Shown piece by piece: positions 52,890-61,467 of a stretch of DNA of 64,000 nucleotides (the first letter of the stretch is position 1; each line of letters starts with the position of its first letter). The DNA is from Chitinophagales bacterium (lineage in GTDB: Bacteria > Bacteroidota > Bacteroidia > Chitinophagales > Chitinophagaceae), in the NCBI GenBank assembly GCA_020636505.1, contig JACJXR010000003.1, positions 1 through 64,000 of the forward strand. Direction: 5' to 3'. The notes under the pieces are model-generated. The model had not been told where the DNA came from. It ran no database searches and saw nothing but the letters and a program-made list of their open reading frames with translations. The translations under genes and the position numbers were made by a program.

Positions 52890-54776
52890 ATGTGCGGAAT
52901 ATTAGGTATAGTAGCAAAATCATCTGATAGGTATCGAGATAGGGTAGACGCTATGATAAAAGTTCAAAATCATAGAGGACCTGATAGCTCAGCTACTTAC
53001 AGTTTTGAAAACTGTTTGTTAGGACATAATAGGCTTAGTATAATTGATTTACATACAGGCAATCAGCCAATGTTGAATACAGACAAAACTGCCGGTATTG
53101 TATTCAATGGAGAGATATATGGTTATAAAGAGATAAAAGAAAGTTTAAGCTATCCGTTTCAAACTACATCTGATACGGAAGTACTACTGGCACTATACCA
53201 AAAGCATGGGAATGAGATGATCAATCACGTGCCGGGTATGTTTTCTTTTGCGATTTGGGATGAGAGTAGTCAGTCTTTATTTGCAGCAAGAGATCGTTTC
53301 GGAGAAAAACCTTTCTTCTATTCTGTAACCAAAGATAGTGAGCTGGTATTTGCATCAGAAATAAAGACAATTCTTGCCAGTGGTTTGGTAGAAGCTACAA
53401 TTAGTAGAAGTGGATTGAGTAGGTACCTTAATTATGGTTATACCGGTCCGCTTACAACTATCTATGAAAATATACACGTTTTGCCTCCTGCGCACTACCT
53501 GGTCTTCAAGAACGGTGAAGTTGATGTAAGAAGATATTGGAGCTATCCTACAACTACGACTGATAGTATAAGTTTATGCGATGCTGCTGAACGGTTTGAA
53601 GAGCTTTTTGCAAATGCCGTTCAAAAGCAGATGATAGCAGATGTTGAAGTTTGTGCATTTCTTAGCGGGGGCCTAGATTCAACCTCTGTTGTAAGTGCCG
53701 CGAAAAATTTCAATCCATCATTGAAAACACTTGCCTTCGGTTATAAAAACCAAGACAATGAATTGCACTTTGCAAAGGCAGCAGCGCAACTTTATAAGAC
53801 CGAGCATCATGAATTATTAGAGGCTAGCTTAAATATTGACGAGCTTCTATTGAAGTTGCCTGAAATATACGATGAACCGTTTTCAGATTCTTCAGCTTTG
53901 GCAACATACACAATATGCAAATTGGCAGCTGAAAAATGTAAGGTAGTTCTAACAGGTGATGGTGGTGATGAGCTGTTAGGAGGATATACATGGTGGTACC
54001 GACCTTTAGTAAATGAATTGGCGGATAGGGGTTCCGGTAAGGTGAAAGAGGCCTTTGTTACGGCAATGGCTGTGGCGGAAAAAATATCCGAGAAAGCTAG
54101 TGGAGATACTTCTAAGAGGCAGTGGCGTAATAAGTTTAACAGCATTAAGAACAGTAGAGGCGATTATAGAGTAGTAGATGCGGTACAAAGACGGTTTGGC
54201 TATTTGGATAGTACTACAATTGCCAGCCTAGGTTTGCCAATGCCAACTGAGTTTAAAAGTAGTTGGACAGAAGAAGGTAATATAAACGACGCTATGAAGT
54301 TTGACATAGCAGATTATATGCCCGGAGATATATTGGTAAAAACAGATAGGGCATCAATGGCTAATAGTCTTGAATTAAGAGCCCCGTTTTTAGACGTAGA
54401 CTTTGCTTCATATTGCATTTCCTTACCCGGCTCATTCAAGATTGATAAAAGCTCTGATAAGATATTGCTTAGAGAAGCAATGGGTAAATATTGGCCACAA
54501 GAGATAAGGAATAGAGGGAAGCAAGGTTTTGGGGTAAGTAAGAATGTTTGGCAACAATACCCAAAAGTAAAAAAGCTTTATGATGACTATGTTCATGACA
54601 AGGACAGTTCATTATATAAACTATTGCCGTTTAAGGAAACAAATGATTTAATTAGTAAAAACCCTAACCTAGTGCACGCTATGTTAATACTAGCTATCTG
54701 GGCAGACAAAATTATTCAATTTGAAGACCGTACTTGTAACCGGTGCAGCCGGCTTTATCGGATACCACATGTCTAA
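52890..54776 (+). CDS. asnB: Asparagine-synthetase-type glutamine amidotransferase
   Basis: A 628-residue two-domain protein. Cys2 (MCGILGIV) is the glutaminase nucleophile; NHRGPDSS, HNRLSIIDL and GEIYGYKEI complete the Ntn domain. The C-terminal synthetase has the PP-loop FLSGGLDSTSV and TGDGGDELLGGYTWW. In surface-glycan loci such AsnB-like enzymes often amidate uronic acids or peptides instead of aspartate, so a glycan role is inferred. The 3' end overlaps the next gene by 56 bases in another frame. Confidence 0.9.
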   Translation: MCGILGIVAKSSDRYRDRVDAMIKVQNHRGPDSSATYSFENCLLGHNRLSIIDLHTGNQPMLNTDKTAGIVFNGEIYGYKEIKESLSYPFQTTSDTEVLLALYQKHGNEMINHVPGMFSFAIWDESSQSLFAARDRFGEKPFFYSVTKDSELVFASEIKTILASGLVEATISRSGLSRYLNYGYTGPLTTIYENIHVLPPAHYLVFKNGEVDVRRYWSYPTTTTDSISLCDAAERFEELFANAVQKQMIADVEVCAFLSGGLDSTSVVSAAKNFNPSLKTLAFGYKNQDNELHFAKAAAQLYKTEHHELLEASLNIDELLLKLPEIYDEPFSDSSALATYTICKLAAEKCKVVLTGDGGDELLGGYTWWYRPLVNELADRGSGKVKEAFVTAMAVAEKISEKASGDTSKRQWRNKFNSIKNSRGDYRVVDAVQRRFGYLDSTTIASLGLPMPTEFKSSWTEEGNINDAMKFDIADYMPGDILVKTDRASMANSLELRAPFLDVDFASYCISLPGSFKIDKSSDKILLREAMGKYWPQEIRNRGKQGFGVSKNVWQQYPKVKKLYDDYVHDKDSSLYKLLPFKETNDLISKNPNLVHAMLILAIWADKIIQFEDRTCNRCSRLYRIPHV

Positions 54777-55734
54777 ATTGTTATGTGATTTAGGCTATAA
54801 AACAATTGGTGTCGATTCAATAGATGACTATTACGCTCAATCATTAAAGAATGACAGGATAAAGCAGCTAGAACCACTGGCCAACTTTACCTTTTATAAT
54901 ATTGATATCAGCAATAAAGAAGAGTTTGATAAAATCTTCAAGGATAATGATATCACTATCGTTATCAATTTGGCGGCTCAGGCAGGAGTAAGGTATAGTA
55001 TACAGAACCCGTACAAATATATAGATAGTAATATCAGCGGTTTTTTAAATGTACTAGAGGCGTGTAGAAATAACAATATCGAACATCTGATATTCGCATC
55101 TTCTAGTTCTGTATATGGTGCTAATAGCAAAATACCTTTTAATCCGGATGACAGGACTGATCATCCAATATCTCTTTACGCAGCAACGAAGAAAGCGAAC
55201 GAAGCAATGGCGCATAGTTATGCAACCTTATATGGTATCCCTATGACTGGTTTGCGATTCTTTACGGTTTATGGTCCATGGGGTAGGCCTGATATGGCTT
55301 ATTTTTTGTTTACAGACAGTATCATCAATGAAAAGCCAATGAAGCTTTTTAACAACGGTGATATGATGAGGGATTTTACATATGTAGATGATATTGTGAA
55401 AACCATTAGCTTACTTATTGATAAGGCTCCTGTTGCCAGACCTGAGTTAAAAGGTAAAGAGTTGCATACTTCTGAAAGCTTTGCGCCCTATAGTTTATAC
55501 AATATAGGCAATAACAAACCTGTAAATATTAAGGAGTTCGTATCGATATTGGAGGAACTGATCGGTAAAAAAGCAATAATTGAGAATGCTCCAATGCAGC
55601 AAGGAGATATGTATGAGACGTATGCCGATATAGATAAACTCATAGCTAAAACCGGCCATGAGCCAAGTGTGAATATTCGCACCGGGTTGAAAGAATTTGT
55701 CGATTGGTACAAATCGTATTACAACGTAAATTGA
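54721..55734 (+). CDS. UDP-glucuronate 4-epimerase-like SDR
   Basis: A 337-residue extended SDR. It begins KTVLVTGAAGFIGYHMSKLLCDLGYKTIGVDSIDDYYAQSLKNDRIKQL, a form typical of UDP-glucuronate 4-epimerases. NLAAQAGVRYSIQNPYKYIDSNI, then SSSSVYGANSKIPF, YAATKKANEAMAHSYATLYG and FFTVYGPWGRPDMAYF follow. It should supply UDP-galacturonate. The start is TTG 54721, which lies inside asnB (56-base overlap); no later start would keep the Rossmann motif. Confidence 0.9.
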   Translation: MKTVLVTGAAGFIGYHMSKLLCDLGYKTIGVDSIDDYYAQSLKNDRIKQLEPLANFTFYNIDISNKEEFDKIFKDNDITIVINLAAQAGVRYSIQNPYKYIDSNISGFLNVLEACRNNNIEHLIFASSSSVYGANSKIPFNPDDRTDHPISLYAATKKANEAMAHSYATLYGIPMTGLRFFTVYGPWGRPDMAYFLFTDSIINEKPMKLFNNGDMMRDFTYVDDIVKTISLLIDKAPVARPELKGKELHTSESFAPYSLYNIGNNKPVNIKEFVSILEELIGKKAIIENAPMQQGDMYETYADIDKLIAKTGHEPSVNIRTGLKEFVDWYKSYYNVN

Positions 55735-56592
55735 ATGACGAATAAGCCGCTTGTTAGCGTATTAATGACTGTATATAACAGGGAGAAATGCCTGGCAAGT
55801 TCTATAGAAAGCGTATTAGAATCACGCTATGATAACTTTGAGTTTATCATAGTTGATGATTGCTCTACTGATAACTCTTATGAGATAGCAAAAGAATATG
55901 CTGCTAAGGATAAGCGCATCTCTCTATATCGTAATGAGCAAAATCTGGGAGATTATCCTAATCGTAATAAGGCGGCTTCGTATGCAAAAGGCAAATATCT
56001 AAAGTATAACGATAGTGATGAGGAGCTGTATTATTTCGGTTTGGAAATAATGGTGGAGTGTATGGAACGTTTCCCGGAGTCTCCATTAGGGTTTGTACAG
56101 ATCCATGATGAGAAGAAGCACCCGTATATATTATCGCCCGAAGAAGCATACAAAAGGCATTACTTTGGTGGAGGTTTTTTTCTTAATGCTCCAACATCCT
56201 CTTTAATAAGGCGCGAAGAGTTTGAGAAATTAGGCGGCTTTGGCGATATCAGACATCGTGGAGATTATGATCTATGGCTAAGGTTTGGGGCTGTATATCC
56301 TATTGTAAGGTTGCCAGCTTTTATGGGTTGGAATTATTATCATGAGGGGCAAGAGTTAAGCCTTAATCAGCTATATAAAAAAGCACTTACTTATAATGTC
56401 TCAATAGGAGCATTAATACATGATAACTGTCCTCTTGCTCCTGAAGATAGAAAAGCAGCTATAAAAAGGTGGGAAAGAGGTTTTATTCGCAATAACATCT
56501 TTGGTGGATTGCTAAAGTTTAAGTTTAGAGATGTAGCATACTTGATGAAAGAATGCAACATCAGTTTCGGAGATATGCTCTCCTCTTTATAA
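55735..56592 (+). CDS. Glycosyltransferase family 2
   Basis: A 285-residue GT-A enzyme. PLVSVLMTVYNREKCLASSIESVLESRYDNFEFIIVDDCSTDNSYEIAKEYAAKDKRI is the classic GT2 start. The DxD equivalent is YLKYNDSDEELY. GDIRHRGDYDLWLRFGAVYPI supplies the second acidic motif. The ATG follows the epimerase TGA with no gap. Confidence 0.9.
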   Translation: MTNKPLVSVLMTVYNREKCLASSIESVLESRYDNFEFIIVDDCSTDNSYEIAKEYAAKDKRISLYRNEQNLGDYPNRNKAASYAKGKYLKYNDSDEELYYFGLEIMVECMERFPESPLGFVQIHDEKKHPYILSPEEAYKRHYFGGGFFLNAPTSSLIRREEFEKLGGFGDIRHRGDYDLWLRFGAVYPIVRLPAFMGWNYYHEGQELSLNQLYKKALTYNVSIGALIHDNCPLAPEDRKAAIKRWERGFIRNNIFGGLLKFKFRDVAYLMKECNISFGDMLSSL

Positions 56593-56601
56593 AGCACATA
56601 T

Positions 56602-57240
56602 TTGTTGAAAACTAAAATAATATTGGTCGGTGGTGGTGGTCATTGTCTTTCTGTAATAGGGGCAATTGAAAGTTGTGAAGAATATGAGATTGCAGGAATA
56701 TTGGATAAATCCATACCTGTAGGAGAGGAAGTATTAGGTTATCCTGTTGTTGGTGATGATAGTGATATTCCAGCTTGGGTAGCCAAAGGTGCAGTGTTTG
56801 CTAACGGTATTGGCCAATTAGTAGACCCCTCTTTGCGTAGGAATGTTTTTGATCTTGTTAAACAACATGGAGGAAGCATGCCGGTTATTATCGCATCAAC
56901 AGCATGGGTGTCAAGACATACAGAGATAGGTGAAGGCACGATCGTATTTCACAAATGTATAGTTAACTCAAAAGCAATAATCGGGCAGAATAATATTATT
57001 AATACAGGAGCAATTATCGAACATAATACTATTGTAGGAGATGACAACCATATATCAACCGGTGTTACGGTAAATGGAGACTGTAATATTGGCGACAGGA
57101 ATTTCCTTGGCTGTGGGAGTATTGTCCACCACAGAATATCAATAGCAAATGAGGTAATTGTAGGAGCCGGATCAGTTGTGTTAAAAGATTGCCCCGAAAG
57201 TGGAACATATGTAGGTGTGCCTGCAAGAAAGAAAAAGTAG
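56602..57240 (+). CDS. PglD/NeuD-like sugar O/N-acetyltransferase
   Basis: A 212-residue left-handed beta-helix acetyltransferase with an N-terminal Rossmann-like sugar-binding part (IILVGGGGHCLSVIGAIESCEEYEIAGILDK). Hexapeptide repeats run from about residue 105 (TEIGEGTIVFHKCIVNSKAIIGQNNIINTGAIIEHNTIVGDD). The candidate catalytic His is in IEHNT. Relatives acetylate 4-amino sugars (PglD) or sialic acids (NeuD). The start is TTG, at 56602 or 56605. Confidence 0.88.
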   Translation: MLKTKIILVGGGGHCLSVIGAIESCEEYEIAGILDKSIPVGEEVLGYPVVGDDSDIPAWVAKGAVFANGIGQLVDPSLRRNVFDLVKQHGGSMPVIIASTAWVSRHTEIGEGTIVFHKCIVNSKAIIGQNNIINTGAIIEHNTIVGDDNHISTGVTVNGDCNIGDRNFLGCGSIVHHRISIANEVIVGAGSVVLKDCPESGTYVGVPARKKK

Positions 57241-57248
57241 CTCGGAAT

Positions 57249-58457
57249 ATGAGAGTGCTTGTTATAGGTAGAGAAATATCAGATTTTTTATGTCCACTTT
57301 TTCGTAGTCTCAAAGAGAAAGGATATGTAGTAGATGTATTGGAAACAAGGAGTAAAGATCAGCTAAAACAGTGTGCTGATAGTTCTTTTGATAATGTATT
57401 GGATATCCCTTTGAAAGTAAACGAATATTCAAAAGCGCATATCGTTTCATCATTATTATCTGCTTACTTTTTTAAAAAGTTATTGAATACCGCAAACTTT
57501 ACTACGGCTGTAAGAGAAGCTATCTTATATAAGAAGCTACAGCCCGTAATATCCGGGTATGATGCGGTGCATATTTTCTTTATCTCAAAAGAGCTATTCA
57601 ATTTTTATGACGCAATAGCATCTGCAAAAAAGCTGATCGTTTCTTTTTGGGGGTCGGACATACTGCAGAGTAATAACAATTTCGACTATAATCAACATTC
57701 GAAACTAATAGATAGAGCAGACGCAGTTACTGTTCATCAAAAAGAGATGAGAGAGATATTCTTGTCAAAGTTTGGGCGAGAAAAATTTGATAAAGTGAGT
57801 GAAATGCTTGTTGTGAATGATGTTAGTTTTTTGAATGATTTTATTAATGCAATACCTGATAAAGACACGCACATAAAAAGCTTTAAGGCGCATCATAATA
57901 TTGAAGATTCAAAAAGAATTGTAGCTATAGGTCATTCAGGGCATACAATTGATGATCATGTAAAGATCATTAAGTCGCTTCTTCCTTACAAGACCAATGT
58001 ACAAGAGCGTATTTGTCTCGTACTTCCAATGACATATGGTTGTGACAGTGAAGCTTATTATGAAGAGGTAGCTGCTGCTTGTGAAGAGCTTGGTGTACAG
58101 TATGTGGTCTTGAAAAAGTTCCTTACCAAAGAGCAAATGATCGAGTTAAGGCTTGCATCTGAGATCTTATTACGTTTGTCTAAGTTTGACGCCTTTAGTC
58201 TTTCATTATGTGAGACACTATGTGCGGGAAATATTGCAATAACCGGTTCGTGGCTACCATACAGTAAACTGAGAGGAAACAATGTGTACTATGAAGAAGT
58301 ATATGATATAGATGATACAGGAGAGCGACTTCTAAGCATACTAGATAACTATGACCTGTACAAAGAACGTTGTGTTAATAACCCTCGGAATGTTATGAAG
58401 GTTTTTGAAGAAGAAAAGAGTGTAGATAAATTGCAAAAAGTATATTCAAATGCTTGA
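57249..58457 (+). CDS. Glycosyltransferase (GT-B fold, divergent)
   Basis: A 402-residue protein. ATG 57249 (MRVLVIGREISDFLCPLFRSLKEKG) is chosen; a longer frame would overlap the acetyltransferase gene. The acceptor half has LIVSFWGSDILQ, common to several GT families including Fuc4NAc-transferase-like enzymes. The second half has IVAIGHSGHTIDDHVKIIKSLLPY and LSKFDAFSLSLCETLCAGNIAITGSWLPY, which corresponds to the donor site. The 3' end overlaps the PIG-L gene by 8 bases. Confidence 0.75.
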   Translation: MRVLVIGREISDFLCPLFRSLKEKGYVVDVLETRSKDQLKQCADSSFDNVLDIPLKVNEYSKAHIVSSLLSAYFFKKLLNTANFTTAVREAILYKKLQPVISGYDAVHIFFISKELFNFYDAIASAKKLIVSFWGSDILQSNNNFDYNQHSKLIDRADAVTVHQKEMREIFLSKFGREKFDKVSEMLVVNDVSFLNDFINAIPDKDTHIKSFKAHHNIEDSKRIVAIGHSGHTIDDHVKIIKSLLPYKTNVQERICLVLPMTYGCDSEAYYEEVAAACEELGVQYVVLKKFLTKEQMIELRLASEILLRLSKFDAFSLSLCETLCAGNIAITGSWLPYSKLRGNNVYYEEVYDIDDTGERLLSILDNYDLYKERCVNNPRNVMKVFEEEKSVDKLQKVYSNA

Positions 58458-59127
58458 TTGGGAAAAAACGATGGTAATAGCGGTGCATCCTGATGATGAG
58501 ACATTAGGGTGTGGAGGAACATTGTTGAAACTAAAAGCGATGGGCAAGCAAACGTCATGGCTTATAGTGACTAATACAAATGGTAATCCGCATTATTCTG
58601 ATGAGTTTATTAATAAGCGTAATGAAGAGGTAGAAGAGGTGAAAGGTCGTTATGGTTTTGAGAGCACGTATTGGCTACCGTTTATCGCAGGTGAATTGGA
58701 AGAGGTGAAAAAGATTGAAATTATTAGCGCAATGAATAAGGCTATAAATGAGTTCAAGCCTGATACATTGTTTTTGCCTTTCCCATGGGATATTCATAAA
58801 GAACATAACGTTGCATTCGAAGCCGCTTTGGCATGTACTAAAGTGTTTCGTAATTCATTTGTGAAACGTGTATTTCTGATGGAAACCCCGAGTGAAACAG
58901 ACTTTACACCTTCTAACGTAGTGAATCCATTTACTCCTAATGTATTTGTAGATATATCAGAATATGTAGATGAGAAGTTGGATATTATGAGAATATTCGA
59001 ATCTGAGGTATTACCACACCCTTTCCCCAGAAGCATCGAGAGCCTTAGAGCCCTTTCTACAGTGCGTGGCGGACAGGCAGGGTGCAAAGCTGCAGAAAGC
59101 TTCATGCTCATAAAGGAAATAATATGA
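58450..59127 (+). CDS. PIG-L-family N-deacetylase
   Basis: A 225-residue zinc-dependent deacetylase of the PIG-L/LmbE family. The metal and catalytic motif is H13-P-D-D16-E-T-L-G-C-G-G, and the second ligand block is FPWDIHKEHNVAF. Enzymes of this family remove N-acetyl from GlcNAc-type sugars or nucleotide sugars. It is coupled to both neighbours by overlaps (8 bases upstream, ATGA downstream). It may free an amino group for re-acylation by the nearby GNAT enzyme. Confidence 0.92.
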   Translation: MLDWEKTMVIAVHPDDETLGCGGTLLKLKAMGKQTSWLIVTNTNGNPHYSDEFINKRNEEVEEVKGRYGFESTYWLPFIAGELEEVKKIEIISAMNKAINEFKPDTLFLPFPWDIHKEHNVAFEAALACTKVFRNSFVKRVFLMETPSETDFTPSNVVNPFTPNVFVDISEYVDEKLDIMRIFESEVLPHPFPRSIESLRALSTVRGGQAGCKAAESFMLIKEII

Positions 59128-59831
59128 TAGTCTCGATACACCAGCCAAGTTACTTCCCCTGGCTAGGTTGGCTACACAAGGTAAATAGCTCAGATGTATT
59201 TGTTTTACTGGATGAGGTGCAGCTTGCAGATAGAGCATATCAGCATAGGAATCTTTTTCTGACTAATGACGGCAAGGAAAAGATGCTGACTGTAACAATA
59301 AAGAAGAAAGGATACAGAGAACTGCCTTTGAAAGATATTGAACTGAATACCGAGGTTGATTGGCAAAAGGACCATCTAAATTTTTTAAAGAATAACTATG
59401 CAAAGCATCCTTTCTATAATGATATTATGGAAAAAGTGATGCCTATATATGAAAAGGAATACGCTACACTAGGCGGTGTGCTGTATGATGTCACCGTTAT
59501 TTCAATGGAACTGTTTGGCATAACAACAAAACTGTTGCGCCAAAGTGAGTTGGAATATGATAGAGCCGCAAAGAAAAGCGATTTAATGTTAGAGTTGTCA
59601 CTCGCATCCGGATGTAGAACATACCTGAGTGGTCAAGGTGCAAAAGAATATATGGATGAGGATGCTTTCGGGCAGAAAGGTGTAAATGTAATATATCAGC
59701 AGTTCTCTCATCCGAAGTATGTGCAGATGAACACGGGTGACCCCAGCAATTTTGTAATAGGAATGAATGCTCTAGATGTACTCTTCAATATAGGTGCAGA
59801 CCGAGCCAAAGAGCTCTTAAATGGTATTTGA
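59124..59831 (+). CDS. WbqC-family protein
   Basis: A 235-residue member of the WbqC family (MIVSIHQPSYFPWLGWLHKVNSSDVFVLLDEVQLADRAYQHRN). Members are common in O-antigen loci but have no firmly established activity. SGCRTYLSGQGAKEYMDEDAF and QQFSHPKYVQMN are further family blocks. ATG 59124 overlaps the PIG-L stop (ATGA). Constant neighbourhood with PIG-L and GNAT genes here suggests a role in amino-sugar modification; this is inference. Confidence 0.9.
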   Translation: MIVSIHQPSYFPWLGWLHKVNSSDVFVLLDEVQLADRAYQHRNLFLTNDGKEKMLTVTIKKKGYRELPLKDIELNTEVDWQKDHLNFLKNNYAKHPFYNDIMEKVMPIYEKEYATLGGVLYDVTVISMELFGITTKLLRQSELEYDRAAKKSDLMLELSLASGCRTYLSGQGAKEYMDEDAFGQKGVNVIYQQFSHPKYVQMNTGDPSNFVIGMNALDVLFNIGADRAKELLNGI

Positions 59832-60366
59832 CTTCAGGAATATAGATGATATTAGAACTGATAGACTAAGGTTGCGTAAAGTTTCTATGACTGATGCTGA
59901 AGATATATTCGCATTTACGTCAAATCCTATAGGTAAGGAATTCCTTTCCTGGGAGCCTCATGAAAATCTGGAACGTACGCAAGGATTTGTACATTTCTTA
60001 CAGGAAAACTATAATAGTGGCGAGCCTGTTCAGTGGGGTATTGAGCTAGTCGAAGAAAATAGAATTATAGGCATTACAGGTTTTATAGATTATTTACCCG
60101 GACATAACCGTAGCGAGATAGCTTTTATTATGTCTCCTGATTATGAAGGCATGGGCTACATGACAGAGGCAAATACAGCGGTAATGCAATATGGATTTGA
60201 AACGGTAGGTTTGCATAGAATACAGGCTAAAGCCGAGGTGGGGAATGTAGGGTCGCAGAAGGTTTTGGAGAAAATAGGTATGGAGAAGGAAGGGCTATTA
60301 AAACATTACTTGTTTCAAAAAGGGGCATACAGGGATTATTATTTGTATTCTAAGCTATCACATTAG
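59821..60366 (+). CDS. GNAT-family acetyltransferase (RimJ/RimL-like)
   Basis: A 181-residue acetyltransferase: IRTDRLRLRKVSMTDAEDIFAFTSNP, GYMTEANTAVMQYGFETVGLHRIQAKAEVGNVGSQKVLEKIGMEKEGLLKHY is the RimJ/RimL pattern with the acetyl-CoA site. In this locus it probably acylates an amino sugar, as PseH-type GNAT enzymes do, and not a ribosomal protein. The start overlaps WbqC by 11 bases. Confidence 0.87.
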   Translation: MVFDFRNIDDIRTDRLRLRKVSMTDAEDIFAFTSNPIGKEFLSWEPHENLERTQGFVHFLQENYNSGEPVQWGIELVEENRIIGITGFIDYLPGHNRSEIAFIMSPDYEGMGYMTEANTAVMQYGFETVGLHRIQAKAEVGNVGSQKVLEKIGMEKEGLLKHYLFQKGAYRDYYLYSKLSH

Positions 60367-60374
60367 TATTGGGT

Positions 60375-61466
60375 ATGGAAGAAAGGCGTCTTGATAAAGC
60401 AAAAGAACTGTCGATAAAAACAGATACTAAACTACTGGAAGCACTTAGCAAAATGGATACTATAGATAGCAAGTTGCTGATAGTGCTAGAAAATGACAAG
60501 TTCTATAGTTTGTTAAGTATTGGAGATATACAAAGAGCAATAATATCGAATCAACCATTTGATACACCAGTAAAAAATGTTTTAAGAAAAAAGATTGAGG
60601 TAGGAAGAACTACAGATACTGATGAGCACATTCAGAAAGTAATGATCGCTCATAGAACAGAGTTTATGCCGATATTGGACGAAGATGGAGTCATGGTAGA
60701 CATCATTTTCTGGGAGGATATTCATCAGTTTAATGAGCATGAAGCACTACAGGGTTTAAAAGATGTACCTGTAATAATTATGGCAGGTGGTAAGGGCACT
60801 AGATTGCGTCCGATTACAAATATTATTCCGAAACCATTAATACCATTGGGAGACAAGCCTATGGTTGAGCTTATTGTAGACAGGTTTACAAAATATGGAG
60901 CAAGCGATTTTTATTTGTCAATCAATTACAAAGGAGAGTGGATCAAGAAGTTCTTTGATGATTTAGATGATAAACAATATAATGTAGAGTATTTTGAAGA
61001 AACAAAGGCATTAGGTACTGCTGGTAGTTTATACATGCTTAAGGATAAGATTGATTCAACATTCTTTGTCTCTAACTGTGATATCTTGATCGATCAGGAC
61101 TATAATGATGTTTTAAAATATCATAGAGAGAATAAAAACGAACTGACAATAGTGGCCGCTATTAAAAAGTACAGTATACCATATGGTATATTGGAGACAA
61201 CAAATAATGGTTTACTTGAAAATATAAAAGAAAAGCCCGAGCTGGTTTATCAAATAAACTCGGGTGTGTATATACTGGAGCCGCATTTGCTGAAAGAAGT
61301 ACCTGAAAATGAGTTCTACAATATCACGGAACTAATTGAAAAGGTAATGGAAAGAAATGGTAGAGTAGGCGTTTGGCCAGTAAGTGAGAAGTCTTGGTTA
61401 GATATCGGAGACTGGAATGAATACTTGGAGAGCATGAAGTTTATGAATAAAAGATTGAGCTCGTAG
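60375..61466 (+). CDS. Sugar-1-phosphate nucleotidyltransferase with CBS domains
   Basis: A 363-residue fusion. Residues 1-125 hold a CBS pair (LLIVLENDKFYSLLSIGDIQRAI; FMPILDEDGVMVDIIFWEDI). Residues 130-360 form a nucleotidyltransferase with AGGKGTRLRPITNIIPKPLIPLGDKPM (137-163), GTAGSLYMLKD and DIGDWNEYL. The layout matches PtmE, the CBS-fused GlcN-1-P guanylyltransferase of Campylobacter legionaminic acid synthesis, and related enzymes. Substrate is not proven. ATG 60375 is preferred to TTG 60369. Confidence 0.87.
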   Translation: MEERRLDKAKELSIKTDTKLLEALSKMDTIDSKLLIVLENDKFYSLLSIGDIQRAIISNQPFDTPVKNVLRKKIEVGRTTDTDEHIQKVMIAHRTEFMPILDEDGVMVDIIFWEDIHQFNEHEALQGLKDVPVIIMAGGKGTRLRPITNIIPKPLIPLGDKPMVELIVDRFTKYGASDFYLSINYKGEWIKKFFDDLDDKQYNVEYFEETKALGTAGSLYMLKDKIDSTFFVSNCDILIDQDYNDVLKYHRENKNELTIVAAIKKYSIPYGILETTNNGLLENIKEKPELVYQINSGVYILEPHLLKEVPENEFYNITELIEKVMERNGRVGVWPVSEKSWLDIGDWNEYLESMKFMNKRLSS

Positions 61467-61467
61467 A

